64,000 nt of DNA from Pseudomonas hamedanensis (GCF_014268595.2 NZ_CP077091.1:890501-954500); one strand, 5' to 3'; shown: positions 1 through 8,195, numbered from the stretch's first letter. The notes: generated from the sequence alone by a model not told the origin. Translations and numbers: made by a program.

Positions 1-284
1 TCGGCCAGCAATGAGCAGTAGTAACCCTGGCCGAGGTATTTGTAATTGCGGCAGAGGTTGATGACTTGGGTACGGTGAGGAAAATCATCACTGTGTTCAA
101 GGTAGTCCTGAGCGAGCATCAGGCTCTCGCTGGGTAAGTAATCGGCCCAGTCGTCCTTCCGCTCCACGAGGATCAGCAGTCGACTCCCTGAGTGTTTGAG
201 ACTGGGAGGTTCCTCGCTGAGGGAGATTGTCGAATGCTCGGTTTTGTCTAATACTTCGTTCACGTTGGCTTGCACCGCTGACAT
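1..284 (-). CDS. RimK-family ATP-grasp ligase, N-terminal part (cut by window edge)
   Basis: Reading the minus strand from an ATG at 284 gives an open frame to base 1, about 94 residues, starting MSAVQANVNEVLDK and containing RLLILVERKDDW and YKYLGQGYYCSLL. This resembles the N-terminal pre-ATP-grasp segment of the RimK-like proteins that Pseudomonas carries beside a GNAT/peptidase-C39 gene. Members of that family are predicted to join glutamate or another amino acid to a protein or peptide, but the substrate here is unknown. The gene is divergent from the GNAT/C39 gene with a 94-base gap that must hold both promoters. The ATP-binding part lies outside the window. The identification rests on recalled family resemblance plus context. 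Confidence 0.7.
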   Translation of the reverse strand, partial: MSAVQANVNEVLDKTEHSTISLSEEPPSLKHSGSRLLILVERKDDWADYLPSESLMLAQDYLEHSDDFPHRTQVINLCRNYKYLGQGYYCSLLA

Positions 285-378
285 GAGTAATGGATCCCTG
301 TTGAAGAAGACGCCGCTTCAATAAATCACGGGCTTCTCGGCCTGTCCCGGTTCGTTACTCAAAAATTACGGTGTTGCC

Positions 379-1473
379 ATGTCTTTTGATTTTCGCTTTG
401 CATCGATGGACGATATCGACGATCTGGTCGAATTGGAGCAGGAATGTTTCACGCTTGACCGATTGAATCAGCGCAACTTCAGTTGGATGCTCAGTCGAGC
501 CAATGCATCTCTGATCGTCGCCACCTCGGGCGAAAAACTGGCCGGATATGCCTTGGTGCTTTTTCACCGAGGCACTTCGCTTGGACGCTTGTATTCCATT
601 GCCGTCAGCCCCGCATGGCGAGGGAATAACCTTGGCCAGCGTCTGCTGGATGAAGCCCAGGCCTGCGCGTTAGCGCGCAATTGCGCATGGCTGCGGCTGG
701 AGGTGCGCGCTGATAACCCCGCCGCCATTCGGCTCTACGAAGCAAATGGGTTCCATCGATTCGCAATCGTCGAGAACTACTACGAAGATCACGCTGAGGC
801 GTTGCGCTACGAGAAACGCATCCTGTGTGATGCTCCAACACCCGCACGCCAGGTGCCCTATTACCAGCAGACCACCGATTTCACGTGCGGCGCTGCGTGT
901 CTGCTAATGGCCATGGCAGCGATCGACGTGAGCCGTCCCATGAGTCGCTCGGAGGAGATTCAACTCTGGCGCGAGGCGACCACCGTTTTCATGACGGCAG
1001 GGCACGGTGGCTGCAGCCCCCGAGGAATGGCATTGGCGGCATGGCGACGAGGTTATGACGTGCGTCTGGAAGTCAGTCATTCGGGCTCGCTTTTTCTGCA
1101 CGGCGTACGTAGCCCGCAGAAGAAGTCCATCATGAAGCTGGTGGAGGAAGGGTTTGCCCAAGACTTGGCTGAAACAAGTGTTAAACAGGTTCTCGCCTCT
1201 TCTCTGGACGTCGGCGCTGCATTGAAAGCCGGCTTCAGGCCAGTGGTGCTGATCAGCAGCTATCGATTCACCCGATTGAAAGCCCCGCACTGGGTGATCA
1301 TTACAGGCTGCGACGATGAGTTCGTGTACCTGCATGACCCAGATATTGACCATAGCAAGCTGAAACGCAGCCTGGACTGCCAGCACTTGCCGGTTAGCCA
1401 TGAAGAATTCCTTCGCATGACGGTGTTTGGTATTCAGCGCGTTCGTGCCGCCGTAATGCTGCGCGCACGCTGA
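379..1473 (+). CDS. GNAT acetyltransferase fused to a peptidase-C39-like domain
   Basis: A 364-residue two-domain protein. Residues 1-150 are a RimI-like GNAT fold with the acetyl-CoA loop around VSPAWRGNNLGQRLL (77-90) and the NPAAIRLYEANGF element (113-125). Residues 157-360 look like a C39-type papain-like peptidase: Cys170 in TTDFTCGAACL, His304 in APHWVIITG, and Asp320 in VYLHDPD form a plausible triad. C39 peptidases usually cut double-glycine leaders, but without an ABC transporter domain this one would act in the cytosol. The divergent RimK-like ligase suggests a shared role in modifying a peptide or protein terminus; this is inference. No signal peptide is visible. Confidence 0.85.
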   Translation: MSFDFRFASMDDIDDLVELEQECFTLDRLNQRNFSWMLSRANASLIVATSGEKLAGYALVLFHRGTSLGRLYSIAVSPAWRGNNLGQRLLDEAQACALARNCAWLRLEVRADNPAAIRLYEANGFHRFAIVENYYEDHAEALRYEKRILCDAPTPARQVPYYQQTTDFTCGAACLLMAMAAIDVSRPMSRSEEIQLWREATTVFMTAGHGGCSPRGMALAAWRRGYDVRLEVSHSGSLFLHGVRSPQKKSIMKLVEEGFAQDLAETSVKQVLASSLDVGAALKAGFRPVVLISSYRFTRLKAPHWVIITGCDDEFVYLHDPDIDHSKLKRSLDCQHLPVSHEEFLRMTVFGIQRVRAAVMLRAR

Positions 1474-1619
1474 ACCTTCGTAAGCGCTCACCTGTCGGAA
1501 CAAAAAAGCGGGTCGCTAAATGGGATCGCACGAAATAGGTGGCATACCGGAATGTTTCAGAAGGTGCCCGCAGTTTCGACATTTTCATAGGCGGCACAGT
1601 TACCAGCAGGGACGTTCCG

Positions 1620-2639
1620 ATGCAGCAAGACAGCTCTGTGGACCAAATCATTGTGATCGGTGCTTCCAGCGGTGGATTAGAGGCGTTGCGAACATTGCTT
1701 GAACAGCTTCCAGCCGACCTGGACGCTTCGGTTTTTATAACGATGCACATAGGCGACCAACCGAGTTTGCTGCCACGTCTTCTTGCTACGGCGACCTCCC
1801 TGGATGTCGACTTCGCCTTGTCCGGAGAAAAAATAAAGAGCGGTCGTATTTATGTTGCACCACCGGATCGACACCTACTGATCAAACGCGGAACGATACG
1901 GCTGGTCCGGAGCGCTAAAGAAAACCATTCTCGCCCTGCAATTGATCCCATGTTCCGATCCGCTGCCATCAGCTACGGGGACAGAACTACAGGAGTGATC
2001 CTCACGGGTGAGCTTGATGATGGGGTCGTCGGCCTTCAGGCGATCAAGGCTTACGGAGGCATGGCGTTTGCTCAAGATCCAAAGACAGCTGAAGCTCCCT
2101 CCATGCCTGCGAGCGCTCTCCGTCATGTTGCGGTGGATGTTTGCTTGCCGCTGGGCGAACTGGGCAATGCTCTGGGGCGAACTATCCAGCAGCGCGCTAC
2201 CGAAGCTCCGCCAGCCCGGACGCTTAATCGCATCGAACCGTATGCTACTGAACACGACCTTACTGAAGATCTAAGTTCAGGTGGAGCATATGCTTTAGAC
2301 GCGATAGGTAAGGTCTCAGGATTGTCTTGCCCAGAATGCGGAGGCTCATTATGGGAGCTGGGAGCTTCGCCCCCGCGCTTTCGTTGCCACACTGGGCATG
2401 GCTATACCTCCACCGCATTATTACAAGCACAAAGCGAAACGATTGAGGAGGCTTTATGGGTTGCAATTCGGGCAATGCACGAAAAACAGTTACTGCTAGG
2501 TAGACAGATTCAAAATGGCAGAGATTCCGGGCGAACCAGCGCAGTACAAGAGTACGAACTCGTAAGGGAGGGGCTTGAAAGCCACAAGGAGACGCTTCGA
2601 GTTTTGGTGACGAAGCTACGCCCTGTTTCAGGCTCGTGA
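1620..2639 (+). CDS. Orphan CheB-type protein-glutamate methylesterase with C-terminal Cys/His motif
   Basis: With the ATG at 1620 the product has 339 residues. Residues 8-195 match the CheB catalytic domain: Ser16 in IGASSGG, His43 in TMHIGDQ, and Asp135 in LTGELDDG fit the Ser-His-Asp triad. There is no N-terminal receiver domain, so it is not a standard two-domain chemotaxis CheB. After a linker comes a short Cys/His cluster (CPECGG then RFRCHTGHGY, about 233-258) that could bind zinc, then a helical tail. The frame stays open to an ATG at 1539, but the extra 27 residues look non-conserved and the 1620 start begins just before the family core. No receptor or CheR lies nearby. Such CheBs often deamidate or demethylate receptors or act in stress signalling; the target is unknown. 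Confidence 0.85.
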   Translation: MQQDSSVDQIIVIGASSGGLEALRTLLEQLPADLDASVFITMHIGDQPSLLPRLLATATSLDVDFALSGEKIKSGRIYVAPPDRHLLIKRGTIRLVRSAKENHSRPAIDPMFRSAAISYGDRTTGVILTGELDDGVVGLQAIKAYGGMAFAQDPKTAEAPSMPASALRHVAVDVCLPLGELGNALGRTIQQRATEAPPARTLNRIEPYATEHDLTEDLSSGGAYALDAIGKVSGLSCPECGGSLWELGASPPRFRCHTGHGYTSTALLQAQSETIEEALWVAIRAMHEKQLLLGRQIQNGRDSGRTSAVQEYELVREGLESHKETLRVLVTKLRPVSGS

Positions 2640-3062
2640 TCCAGGCGCCCCCATGTCGAGTCTGCACACGATGTTGCTACAAACTGAACGTTTGGCATCC
2701 ATTGACTCATTTCAGGCGACCAAGTCGTGGGCCGCGCAACACTGGTCTCCCGGGTACACCGGACGTCTGAACTCGAAACACATTCCTGGAGCCAGCCAAC
2801 CAATTTGCCCACCCACTTCGGTGATGAGACTGGCAGTGAGAAGGCCATGGGCAATGGGCGCCGCGAACCGGCGAGTGCAAAACGGCGGCGCAAGGCGTCA
2901 CGTCCGACCATCTTCGGATAAACGGCCTATTCTTGAACTTTCGGTCTCCATACGGTGTAGTTCAACGAGGAAAATACCCGCGGGCGGTGGTCCGCGCGGG
3001 CGAGGGGCTGCTGCGGATAGCAGGCACGCGGTGCCCTGCGAAAACAGAGAAAGTTAGTCAGG
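2640..3062. other. Intergenic stretch with no convincing gene
   Basis: This gap lies between the end of the CheB-like gene and the convergent hypothetical gene on the minus strand. Open frames on both strands are short and overlapping, with no family resemblance and no good ribosome-binding site. It marks the left border of the lower-GC accessory stretch. No clear intrinsic terminator was seen. Confidence 0.5.
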
Positions 3063-3752
3063 TCAAGGGCTTGGGTCCGATGAGTTGTTGTCAGGACTAC
3101 GTGGCTGGATCTGAAATGCTCTTGCCTGTGCGGCCCAAGAAAATAGATCGTTGTATGTAAGAAACGTTTGCTCCTCGATGCCATCCGTGTAGCTGTAGCC
3201 AAACAGTTTAAGCCCGATCTTGTCGTCTTTTATCGCATCACTCGGCTGCATGAGCAGCCACCTCAGATAACGTGAAAAATTTTCGGCGGTGAGACCTATG
3301 CTTTTGATATTTTTTCTGAGGTAGCCTTCTGCTTCGTGGTGCTGACCTTCTGATGAGAGATCCTTCACGGCATCGCAGGAGGCGAGAACCTCTCTGCAAC
3401 AAACAAGAGACCGGTAGACTCCCATTTCGCATCGCAGGTTTGATAAACGTTGTTTGACGCCCCAGGCCACGAAGTGGGCCTGATCATGCAGGGCTTTGAA
3501 GTTTGTGCTTGTTCTCAGTCGAGCACAGAGGGTGCAGGCCGACTGCTTCACGGATTCGCTTTTCAACGTGTGTTTTGCAGATTTGAACTCGATGAGAAAG
3601 AAGTGCTCCCCGACGGCGAAAAACTCATCCGCATTCAGTTTCCTGTCGGCTGCATTGACCGGCGCATTCATGTCAACCTGCCCCATCGATTGACAAGCCG
3701 AGCGCAGGTTCTTCCTGAAGCGCTCGATTACGCTGTCTTCAACGCCTTCCAT
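3063..3752 (-). CDS. Hypothetical protein with a PD-(D/E)XK-like motif
   Basis: A 229-residue soluble protein not recognised as a named family. Residues 40-60 read NADEFFAVGEHFFLIEFKSAK in two pieces: Asp42, then a hydrophobic strand ending in Glu55-Phe-Lys57. This D-x12-E-x-K spacing is what the core of PD-(D/E)XK nucleases looks like, so a nuclease fold is possible but not shown. Several Cys residues (SACTLCARL; VCCREVLASC) follow. The C-terminal third is helical with LRWLLMQPSD. Its lower GC, its unknown family and the neighbouring broken NERD gene point to an acquired or decaying segment. There is no operon partner in the same direction within 60 bases. Confidence 0.6.
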   Translation of the reverse strand: MEGVEDSVIERFRKNLRSACQSMGQVDMNAPVNAADRKLNADEFFAVGEHFFLIEFKSAKHTLKSESVKQSACTLCARLRTSTNFKALHDQAHFVAWGVKQRLSNLRCEMGVYRSLVCCREVLASCDAVKDLSSEGQHHEAEGYLRKNIKSIGLTAENFSRYLRWLLMQPSDAIKDDKIGLKLFGYSYTDGIEEQTFLTYNDLFSWAAQARAFQIQPRSPDNNSSDPSP

Positions 3753-3817
3753 TCATAACTCCTGATCAAGGTAAAGTGCAAATCTACGTTCTCAACCGCT
3801 TGGCAACAGCATTTGCA

Positions 3818-4099
3818 TCAACTGTTGTAATAGAGATCGATTCTTCGTTGATTCTTTTTTCGTCTGCAACAGAATTTCCTAACGCCGTATTCGCCGCTCT
3901 TCACTTCAAGCACGAGCAGCCCTTTTTTCGGATGGCCGATGAAAAAATCGATCTCTCCAGACGGCTTTGCTTGAGGGGCAACCTTGTTCACAGCTGAGCA
4001 GAGCCAAGGAAGGCTATGGATGACAACGTAGTCGTCCGGTAGCTCCGTTTTGAAGCTGGTGTAGAAATCTCGTTCACCCTTGCTGTTAGTGTCGCAAGG
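3818..4099 (-). pseudogene. NERD-domain (nuclease-related) gene remnant
   Basis: On the minus strand the frame from 4099 down to a TGA at 3818-3820 encodes a recognisable NERD core without any start codon: SKGERDFYTSFKTELPDDY, VVIHSLPWL, then GEIDFFIGHPKKGLLVLEVKSGE, with the family's conserved E/D-x...-E-x-K pattern. An in-frame TGA at 4100-4102 closes the 5' side, so the N-terminus is gone. After EVKSGEYG the sequence turns into a basic run (KFCCRRKKNQRR) unlike the family and then stops, which suggests a frameshift and loss of the C-terminal part. NERD domains occur in nuclease-like proteins often fused to helicase or kinase domains. This copy is very likely non-functional. Confidence 0.75.
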
Positions 4100-4120
4100 T
4101 CACGGGATTGGATAGGGTAA

Positions 4121-4798
4121 TTAGGGTTCTTCGCGAACCTGCATCCAGTCGAAAAAATCTTCGGATGCAAAGCCGACGCTGCAGTTGGCGTCGAACCGCT
4201 CGTTGATTCTTATAAGAGTCATCCGCTGAGCTTCTTGTGGTGAGGTTGGGAAGAAAGCTCCACCAGGTTCGCTGTGCATGAAGAAATCGCCGAGCTTGGC
4301 TCCGCAGTTTTCGCAGTGATTCATCAGGTAACGGCTGCCTACCGTTTTGCTGTAGGCCTGCTTGAACTTGTTGGTGAAGTGATGGATCTGCTTCGTGACC
4401 AAGGGAGAGAGGCTGGCGATGTTGGAGACTGTTCCGCGATACCCATGGCACTTCCATTCGCCGAGGTTGCTTGTGAGCGCGAAATCTTCGTCCTCATCCT
4501 CGTAGTAATCGAACTCTTCGTGTTGCTCGGGCAGCTTGAATGAAAACACGCGGGTCAAATTAGAGCAGCCCCAGCAGTCGGATACGGACTCCATGACGTA
4601 GTAATACGGTGCTCTTACACAAAATTCAGGTCCGTGCTCCAAGTCTGCGTGTTCTGTTACGGGCAGCCATTGAGCCAAGGGGGCGATGTCGACCCCCTCG
4701 GGGATGTACCAAGTCTTCAGGCTTGGGTCCCATCTGGCACCGAGTGATTTCGCTTCATCTTTTTCTGAGAAGGGGACTTTCAGGTCAATCCTTGCCAT
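4121..4798 (-). CDS. DUF5710-domain protein
   Basis: A 225-residue protein. Its first 35 residues (DLKVPFSEKDEAKSLGARWD then KTWYIPEG) match the DUF5710 signature, a short module found in plasmid- and mobile-element-linked proteins and thought to bind nucleic acid or DNA-processing partners. Pairs of cysteines (CWGC near 95-98, CENCG near 160-164) could hold a zinc ion. The middle has a strongly acidic patch (EEFDYYEDEDED). It starts at an ATG at 4798 and is followed on the same strand by the NERD remnant. It lies 54 bases downstream of hxsA, so it might be read through from the Hxs operon. Function is unknown. Confidence 0.75.
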   Translation of the reverse strand: MARIDLKVPFSEKDEAKSLGARWDPSLKTWYIPEGVDIAPLAQWLPVTEHADLEHGPEFCVRAPYYYVMESVSDCWGCSNLTRVFSFKLPEQHEEFDYYEDEDEDFALTSNLGEWKCHGYRGTVSNIASLSPLVTKQIHHFTNKFKQAYSKTVGSRYLMNHCENCGAKLGDFFMHSEPGGAFFPTSPQEAQRMTLIRINERFDANCSVGFASEDFFDWMQVREEP

Positions 4799-4852
4799 TT
4801 CTGTATCCGTACGTATTGCTCATTAGTAAGCGCAGCTTTAGCCTAAATCGAC

Positions 4853-5461
4853 TTATGGAATCTTGATACCCAACGCATTCAGCGATGGCGTATCCATCCG
4901 GCCATTCACGGTCAGCCCACTGTCCATCTGAAAGGCCATCAAAGCACCACGTGTCGCTTTGCCCATCACACCATCAATGGTGCCTTGGTAATACTGGCGG
5001 ACCATGAGCGCCGTCTGCACACGGGTGACCAAGTTGCTTTTCTGTTCATTGGTCGCGCGGCTTTTTGAAGTGCTTGAACTTGTCCCGCTGGTAGTGCCAG
5101 ACGACTGATAAAGGCTGTTGCCACTTGAGGTGCTGCTCGAAGCACTCGGCGCGCTGTAGCTTCGGGTGCTGGTAGCGGGTGGGCTGTAGTAGCGAGGTGC
5201 GCTATAGCCACCCGAGCCGCTGTAATGAGAACTGTGCGAACTGTGGGACCGGTGAGAACTGTGCGAGCGATGTGCCGCATAGATATTGACGGTGTCTGGC
5301 GCATTGAGCGTATCGGCAAATACTGGGGGCTGTAGCTTGTCGTTGGGTTGCCAGTTCGCATCGGCGAGCGACAGATGGCCCGCCTGTGCCAGGGTAGTAC
5401 CAGCCATTGGCAGCAAGCTGATCCCACTGATCAGGACTTTCCAGCGGTCGAGCAATTTCAA
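4853..5461 (-). CDS. hxsA: His-Xaa-Ser repeat protein HxsA
   Basis: A 202-residue secreted protein and the presumed substrate of the Hxs maturation enzymes. Residues 1-27 form a Sec signal peptide ending near LAQA-G. Residues 64-81 are six back-to-back His-Xaa-Ser triplets (HRS HSS HRS HSS HSS HYS). A low-complexity Ser/Tyr/Thr/Gly region runs to about 135 and includes YSAPRYYSPP. Residues 138-200 are a peptidoglycan-binding-1-like domain (YYQGTIDGVMGKATRGAL, then LTVNGRMD). So the product is probably periplasmic or wall-associated, displaying a modified repeat. It is last in hxsD-B-C-A, and its ATG overlaps the hxsC stop by four bases (ATGA), implying translational coupling. The chemistry done on the repeat is not known to me. 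Confidence 0.9.
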   Translation of the reverse strand: MKLLDRWKVLISGISLLPMAGTTLAQAGHLSLADANWQPNDKLQPPVFADTLNAPDTVNIYAAHRSHSSHRSHSSHSSHYSGSGGYSAPRYYSPPATSTRSYSAPSASSSTSSGNSLYQSSGTTSGTSSSTSKSRATNEQKSNLVTRVQTALMVRQYYQGTIDGVMGKATRGALMAFQMDSGLTVNGRMDTPSLNALGIKIP

Positions 5462-6693
5462 TGTGCACTCCTTGCATAGGCGCTAAAGGCCTCGGTCGAT
5501 AGTAGTTGTACGCCGCGGCTCTGCCAGCGGTCAGTATGGGATTTGAAGAAGCCAGAGCAATGTTCGACGGCAGCGCATTGCTGGCAGGTATCGATGAACA
5601 GGTTCTTCCAGTCCGAGATGCTCTGGCGGGCGAAACGCGAGAGGTGGGCGGGGATGAGGCACAGGGGCAAGTTATAGATCGAAACCGGCACTCCGCGGTT
5701 GAACAGGAAATACACGGCCTGGCTCAACGACTCCTGATAGTCCAGCGGGTCAATCCACAGTTCTTCGTAGTTCTTCCTGGCCAGGCCGGTACTTTCGATA
5801 CCCATTAGCGCAACATGCCGCACGAAGGGCAGGTTCCTGAACACGTAGTGGGCGAGCTCTGGCAAACGTGGCGTGGTCAGGCGATTGAGTACCACGCGTA
5901 TCTCGATGATCTGGTTGGCGCGCGCCAGGTTGTAAAGACCTTGCAGCGTTTCGCTGAACGCGCCTGGAGCCTGCACCACATGGTCATGGTCTTCGGCATT
6001 GTCGGCATACAGCGGGATGCCCCAGCTCAACTGAGGGTGGCCGATGGCAGAGAGCGCTGCGATCCAGCTCGGGTCTTGGAACAGACGCCCGTTGCTGAGC
6101 ACATGAATGGATTTCTGCGGCAAAACGGCTTTGCACTTGGCCAGGATTTCGAGCAGGCCGTCGCGATAAAGCGTGGGTTCTCCGCCGCTGATTCCCAGAT
6201 TTTCCTCGCCCGGGTCCATCAGGTCGATCAGCCGTAGGTTCTCCTCGATGTGCCAACGGTCATCGATATCTTTGGGCGGCTGCGAGCACATCAGGCAGAG
6301 GCTGTTGCAACGATCAGTCATGAACAGCAGGTTGCTATCTGAGCCTCGTCGATAGAGCACTCGCACCATCGCGTTCTCTGGTGTGATGGCAATGACATCT
6401 CCGGGCTGCACGACATCCGCATCTTTAGGCGTGTGCAGGTGTGGCCGCGCGCTGTCGAAGTCGCCGATCAATGGCTCCGGGATCAGGAATCCACCTACTG
6501 GTAATGAGAGCAGATGCGGGCTCCGTAGCCGTTCTTCGTTTGGCAGCCAAAGCAGCAGGTCACCGAATTCAGCGCTTCCCCCACAAACAGCCAGGCCTTG
6601 TTCGATGAACTCATCTAGAGTAATGACCTTCAGCAGTTTCGGCTCATTCAGGTGATGGATTTCGAAGTGGGTCTCTTTGCGAAGCATCGCCAT
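5458..6693 (-). CDS. hxsC: His-Xaa-Ser system radical SAM maturase HxsC
   Basis: A 411-residue radical S-adenosylmethionine enzyme. The cluster-binding motif is Cys129-x3-Cys133-x2-Cys136 in DRCNSLCLMCSQPP, followed by the SAM-binding ISGGEPTLY element near residue 168. The first 125 residues form an N-terminal region typical of HxsC rather than of general radical SAM proteins. A Cys-rich tail (DTCQQCAAVEHCSG) may bind an auxiliary Fe-S cluster. Its start overlaps the hxsB stop and its end overlaps hxsA, so the three are translated as a unit. In the His-Xaa-Ser system it is predicted to modify the HxsA repeats; no reaction can be read from the sequence. Confidence 0.88.
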   Translation of the reverse strand: MAMLRKETHFEIHHLNEPKLLKVITLDEFIEQGLAVCGGSAEFGDLLLWLPNEERLRSPHLLSLPVGGFLIPEPLIGDFDSARPHLHTPKDADVVQPGDVIAITPENAMVRVLYRRGSDSNLLFMTDRCNSLCLMCSQPPKDIDDRWHIEENLRLIDLMDPGEENLGISGGEPTLYRDGLLEILAKCKAVLPQKSIHVLSNGRLFQDPSWIAALSAIGHPQLSWGIPLYADNAEDHDHVVQAPGAFSETLQGLYNLARANQIIEIRVVLNRLTTPRLPELAHYVFRNLPFVRHVALMGIESTGLARKNYEELWIDPLDYQESLSQAVYFLFNRGVPVSIYNLPLCLIPAHLSRFARQSISDWKNLFIDTCQQCAAVEHCSGFFKSHTDRWQSRGVQLLSTEAFSAYARSAH

Positions 6694-8195
6694 CAGCCCC
6701 TATAACCCGGAAACCGGACATCGTTGTAAGAGCGCCTGTTCAACCAAGCCAGCAGTACCCTCTGCACGTTGTCGTCGCCATCGCAAAGCAGGCCGAAAAG
6801 ATGCTTCAGCAGCCCCATGTTCTTCTCGCAGAAGCTGCTGAACACTCGGTGTCCGATCGGGTCACCTTGGCGGGCATAGTGTTCGACGGGGTCAGCACCA
6901 CAGTACGGGACAAGTGCGCAGTCGGAGCAGCCCGGCAGCGCCTCTGCTACACCACTGGCGAGCAACGCATTCATAACGGGCGATGCGAGTAATTCAGACA
7001 AAGGTTGCTGCACGGTGCCGAGCCTCAAGCCGTCTTCACCCATCTCCAGCAACATTCGGGCTTCGTCCGAGGGATAGACGTAACCGTCATAGTTGTAAAC
7101 CAGCGCCGCAGTGCCTGCGCCAGCAGGGGAGCGCAGGTCTACATAGCCGGAGGAGAAGGGTGTCAGGATATTCTTCAGCAACAGGCTCGTATAACTCTCT
7201 GAGAGGTATACGCCCTGTTGGTTGACATGCAGCAAATAGGCCAGTGCCCTCTTGTAGAAGGCAAGGTATCGCTCAATAGGGTAATCAAGTCGATGGGCAC
7301 TCTTGGTGGCAAACCCATAAGGGCTCAGAGGCCGAAGCGAGATGCTGGAGAAGCCCTGGTTTACATACTCATCGATGATCGCTTCAGGTTGTTCGAGGCT
7401 TCTTGAAGTCAGCGTGGTCAGCGCGGAAACTGCATCATGGCCAAGGCGCTCACGGACCCACTGGATGCCTTTTACAGTGCGTTCGTAGGAGTCTCGTGAC
7501 GGGGTAGGGCGGTTGGCATTGTGCAAGGGCGCCGGCCCATCGAGCGAGGTTGAAAACTGGATGCGATTTTGTTCTGCGAAGTCGAGTATTTCCTCCGTCA
7601 GGTGGTGTAGCGTGGTGGTGATGACGAACTGGATATCCCGTTGTTCGACCACGTTCCGGTCAACGACCCATTCGACAATCTGGCGGACGCGCTCGAAGGC
7701 TAGAAGCGGCTCGCCACCCTGAAACTCCACAGTCAGGGCGGGAGCGTTCGATTCGAACAGGCGATCGACCGCCGCCTGTGCATCCGCTTCCGACAGGTCG
7801 TGGCCGGCTCCTCCCAGAGGGGCCCGCGACACCTGGCAGTACTGGCAGGTGTGGTTGCAGCGCAATGTAACCACGAACAAGTGCAGTGCAGGGCCCTGGA
7901 AGAGGAAGTCCTTGCGGCTGCGATACTGCGCGGCCATTTCCGGGAACGGGTCGTGGCGGCCTGGTTCGTAGATGAAGTGGCGGGCCAGCAGGTCCTTGTA
8001 AAAAGGCGTACTTGCTTGAACGTCGAAGTAACTGAGGGCTCGTAATTGCGCGTCGTTCACGTGCATGTACTCACCGGTATCGGAGGTGAGCAGGATGTCA
8101 CGGTGATGTCCCGTGTTCATGCGCATGAATCGAAAAGGCAGCAAGCGGTAGTGCTTGGCGTCTGTCGCGATCAGTGTCACTGCGAAATCCCACAT
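6693..8195 (-). CDS. hxsB: His-Xaa-Ser system radical SAM maturase HxsB
   Basis: A 500-residue radical SAM enzyme with Cys113-x3-Cys117-x2-Cys120 in LRCNHTCQYCQV and a FQGGEPLLAF SAM-binding element near 159. The C-terminal region has a SPASM-type cluster set (GCSDCALVPYCGADPVEHY and a later SSFCEKN), as in enzymes that modify ribosomally made peptides such as the anSME and quinohemoprotein maturases. It overlaps hxsD by 19 bases at its start and hxsC at its end. Having two different radical SAM proteins in one operon is the hallmark of the Hxs system. The predicted target is the HxsA repeat. Confidence 0.88.
   Translation of the reverse strand: MWDFAVTLIATDAKHYRLLPFRFMRMNTGHHRDILLTSDTGEYMHVNDAQLRALSYFDVQASTPFYKDLLARHFIYEPGRHDPFPEMAAQYRSRKDFLFQGPALHLFVVTLRCNHTCQYCQVSRAPLGGAGHDLSEADAQAAVDRLFESNAPALTVEFQGGEPLLAFERVRQIVEWVVDRNVVEQRDIQFVITTTLHHLTEEILDFAEQNRIQFSTSLDGPAPLHNANRPTPSRDSYERTVKGIQWVRERLGHDAVSALTTLTSRSLEQPEAIIDEYVNQGFSSISLRPLSPYGFATKSAHRLDYPIERYLAFYKRALAYLLHVNQQGVYLSESYTSLLLKNILTPFSSGYVDLRSPAGAGTAALVYNYDGYVYPSDEARMLLEMGEDGLRLGTVQQPLSELLASPVMNALLASGVAEALPGCSDCALVPYCGADPVEHYARQGDPIGHRVFSSFCEKNMGLLKHLFGLLCDGDDNVQRVLLAWLNRRSYNDVRFPGYRG

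Noticed and set aside
97-321. Minus-strand 74-codon frame at the left edge
   Set aside because: It is an out-of-frame shadow of the RimK-like gene, which reads from 284 to base 1 in another frame with recognisable sequence.
2653-3057. Plus-strand 134-codon open frame between the CheB-like gene and the hypothetical gene
   Set aside because: No ribosome-binding site, basic low-complexity composition, no family resemblance, and competing frames of similar length on both strands.
3988-4170. Minus-strand 60-codon frame over the NERD remnant
   Set aside because: It is in a different frame from the NERD core and its translation has no family resemblance; it could be the result of the frameshifted 5' end but is not a gene.
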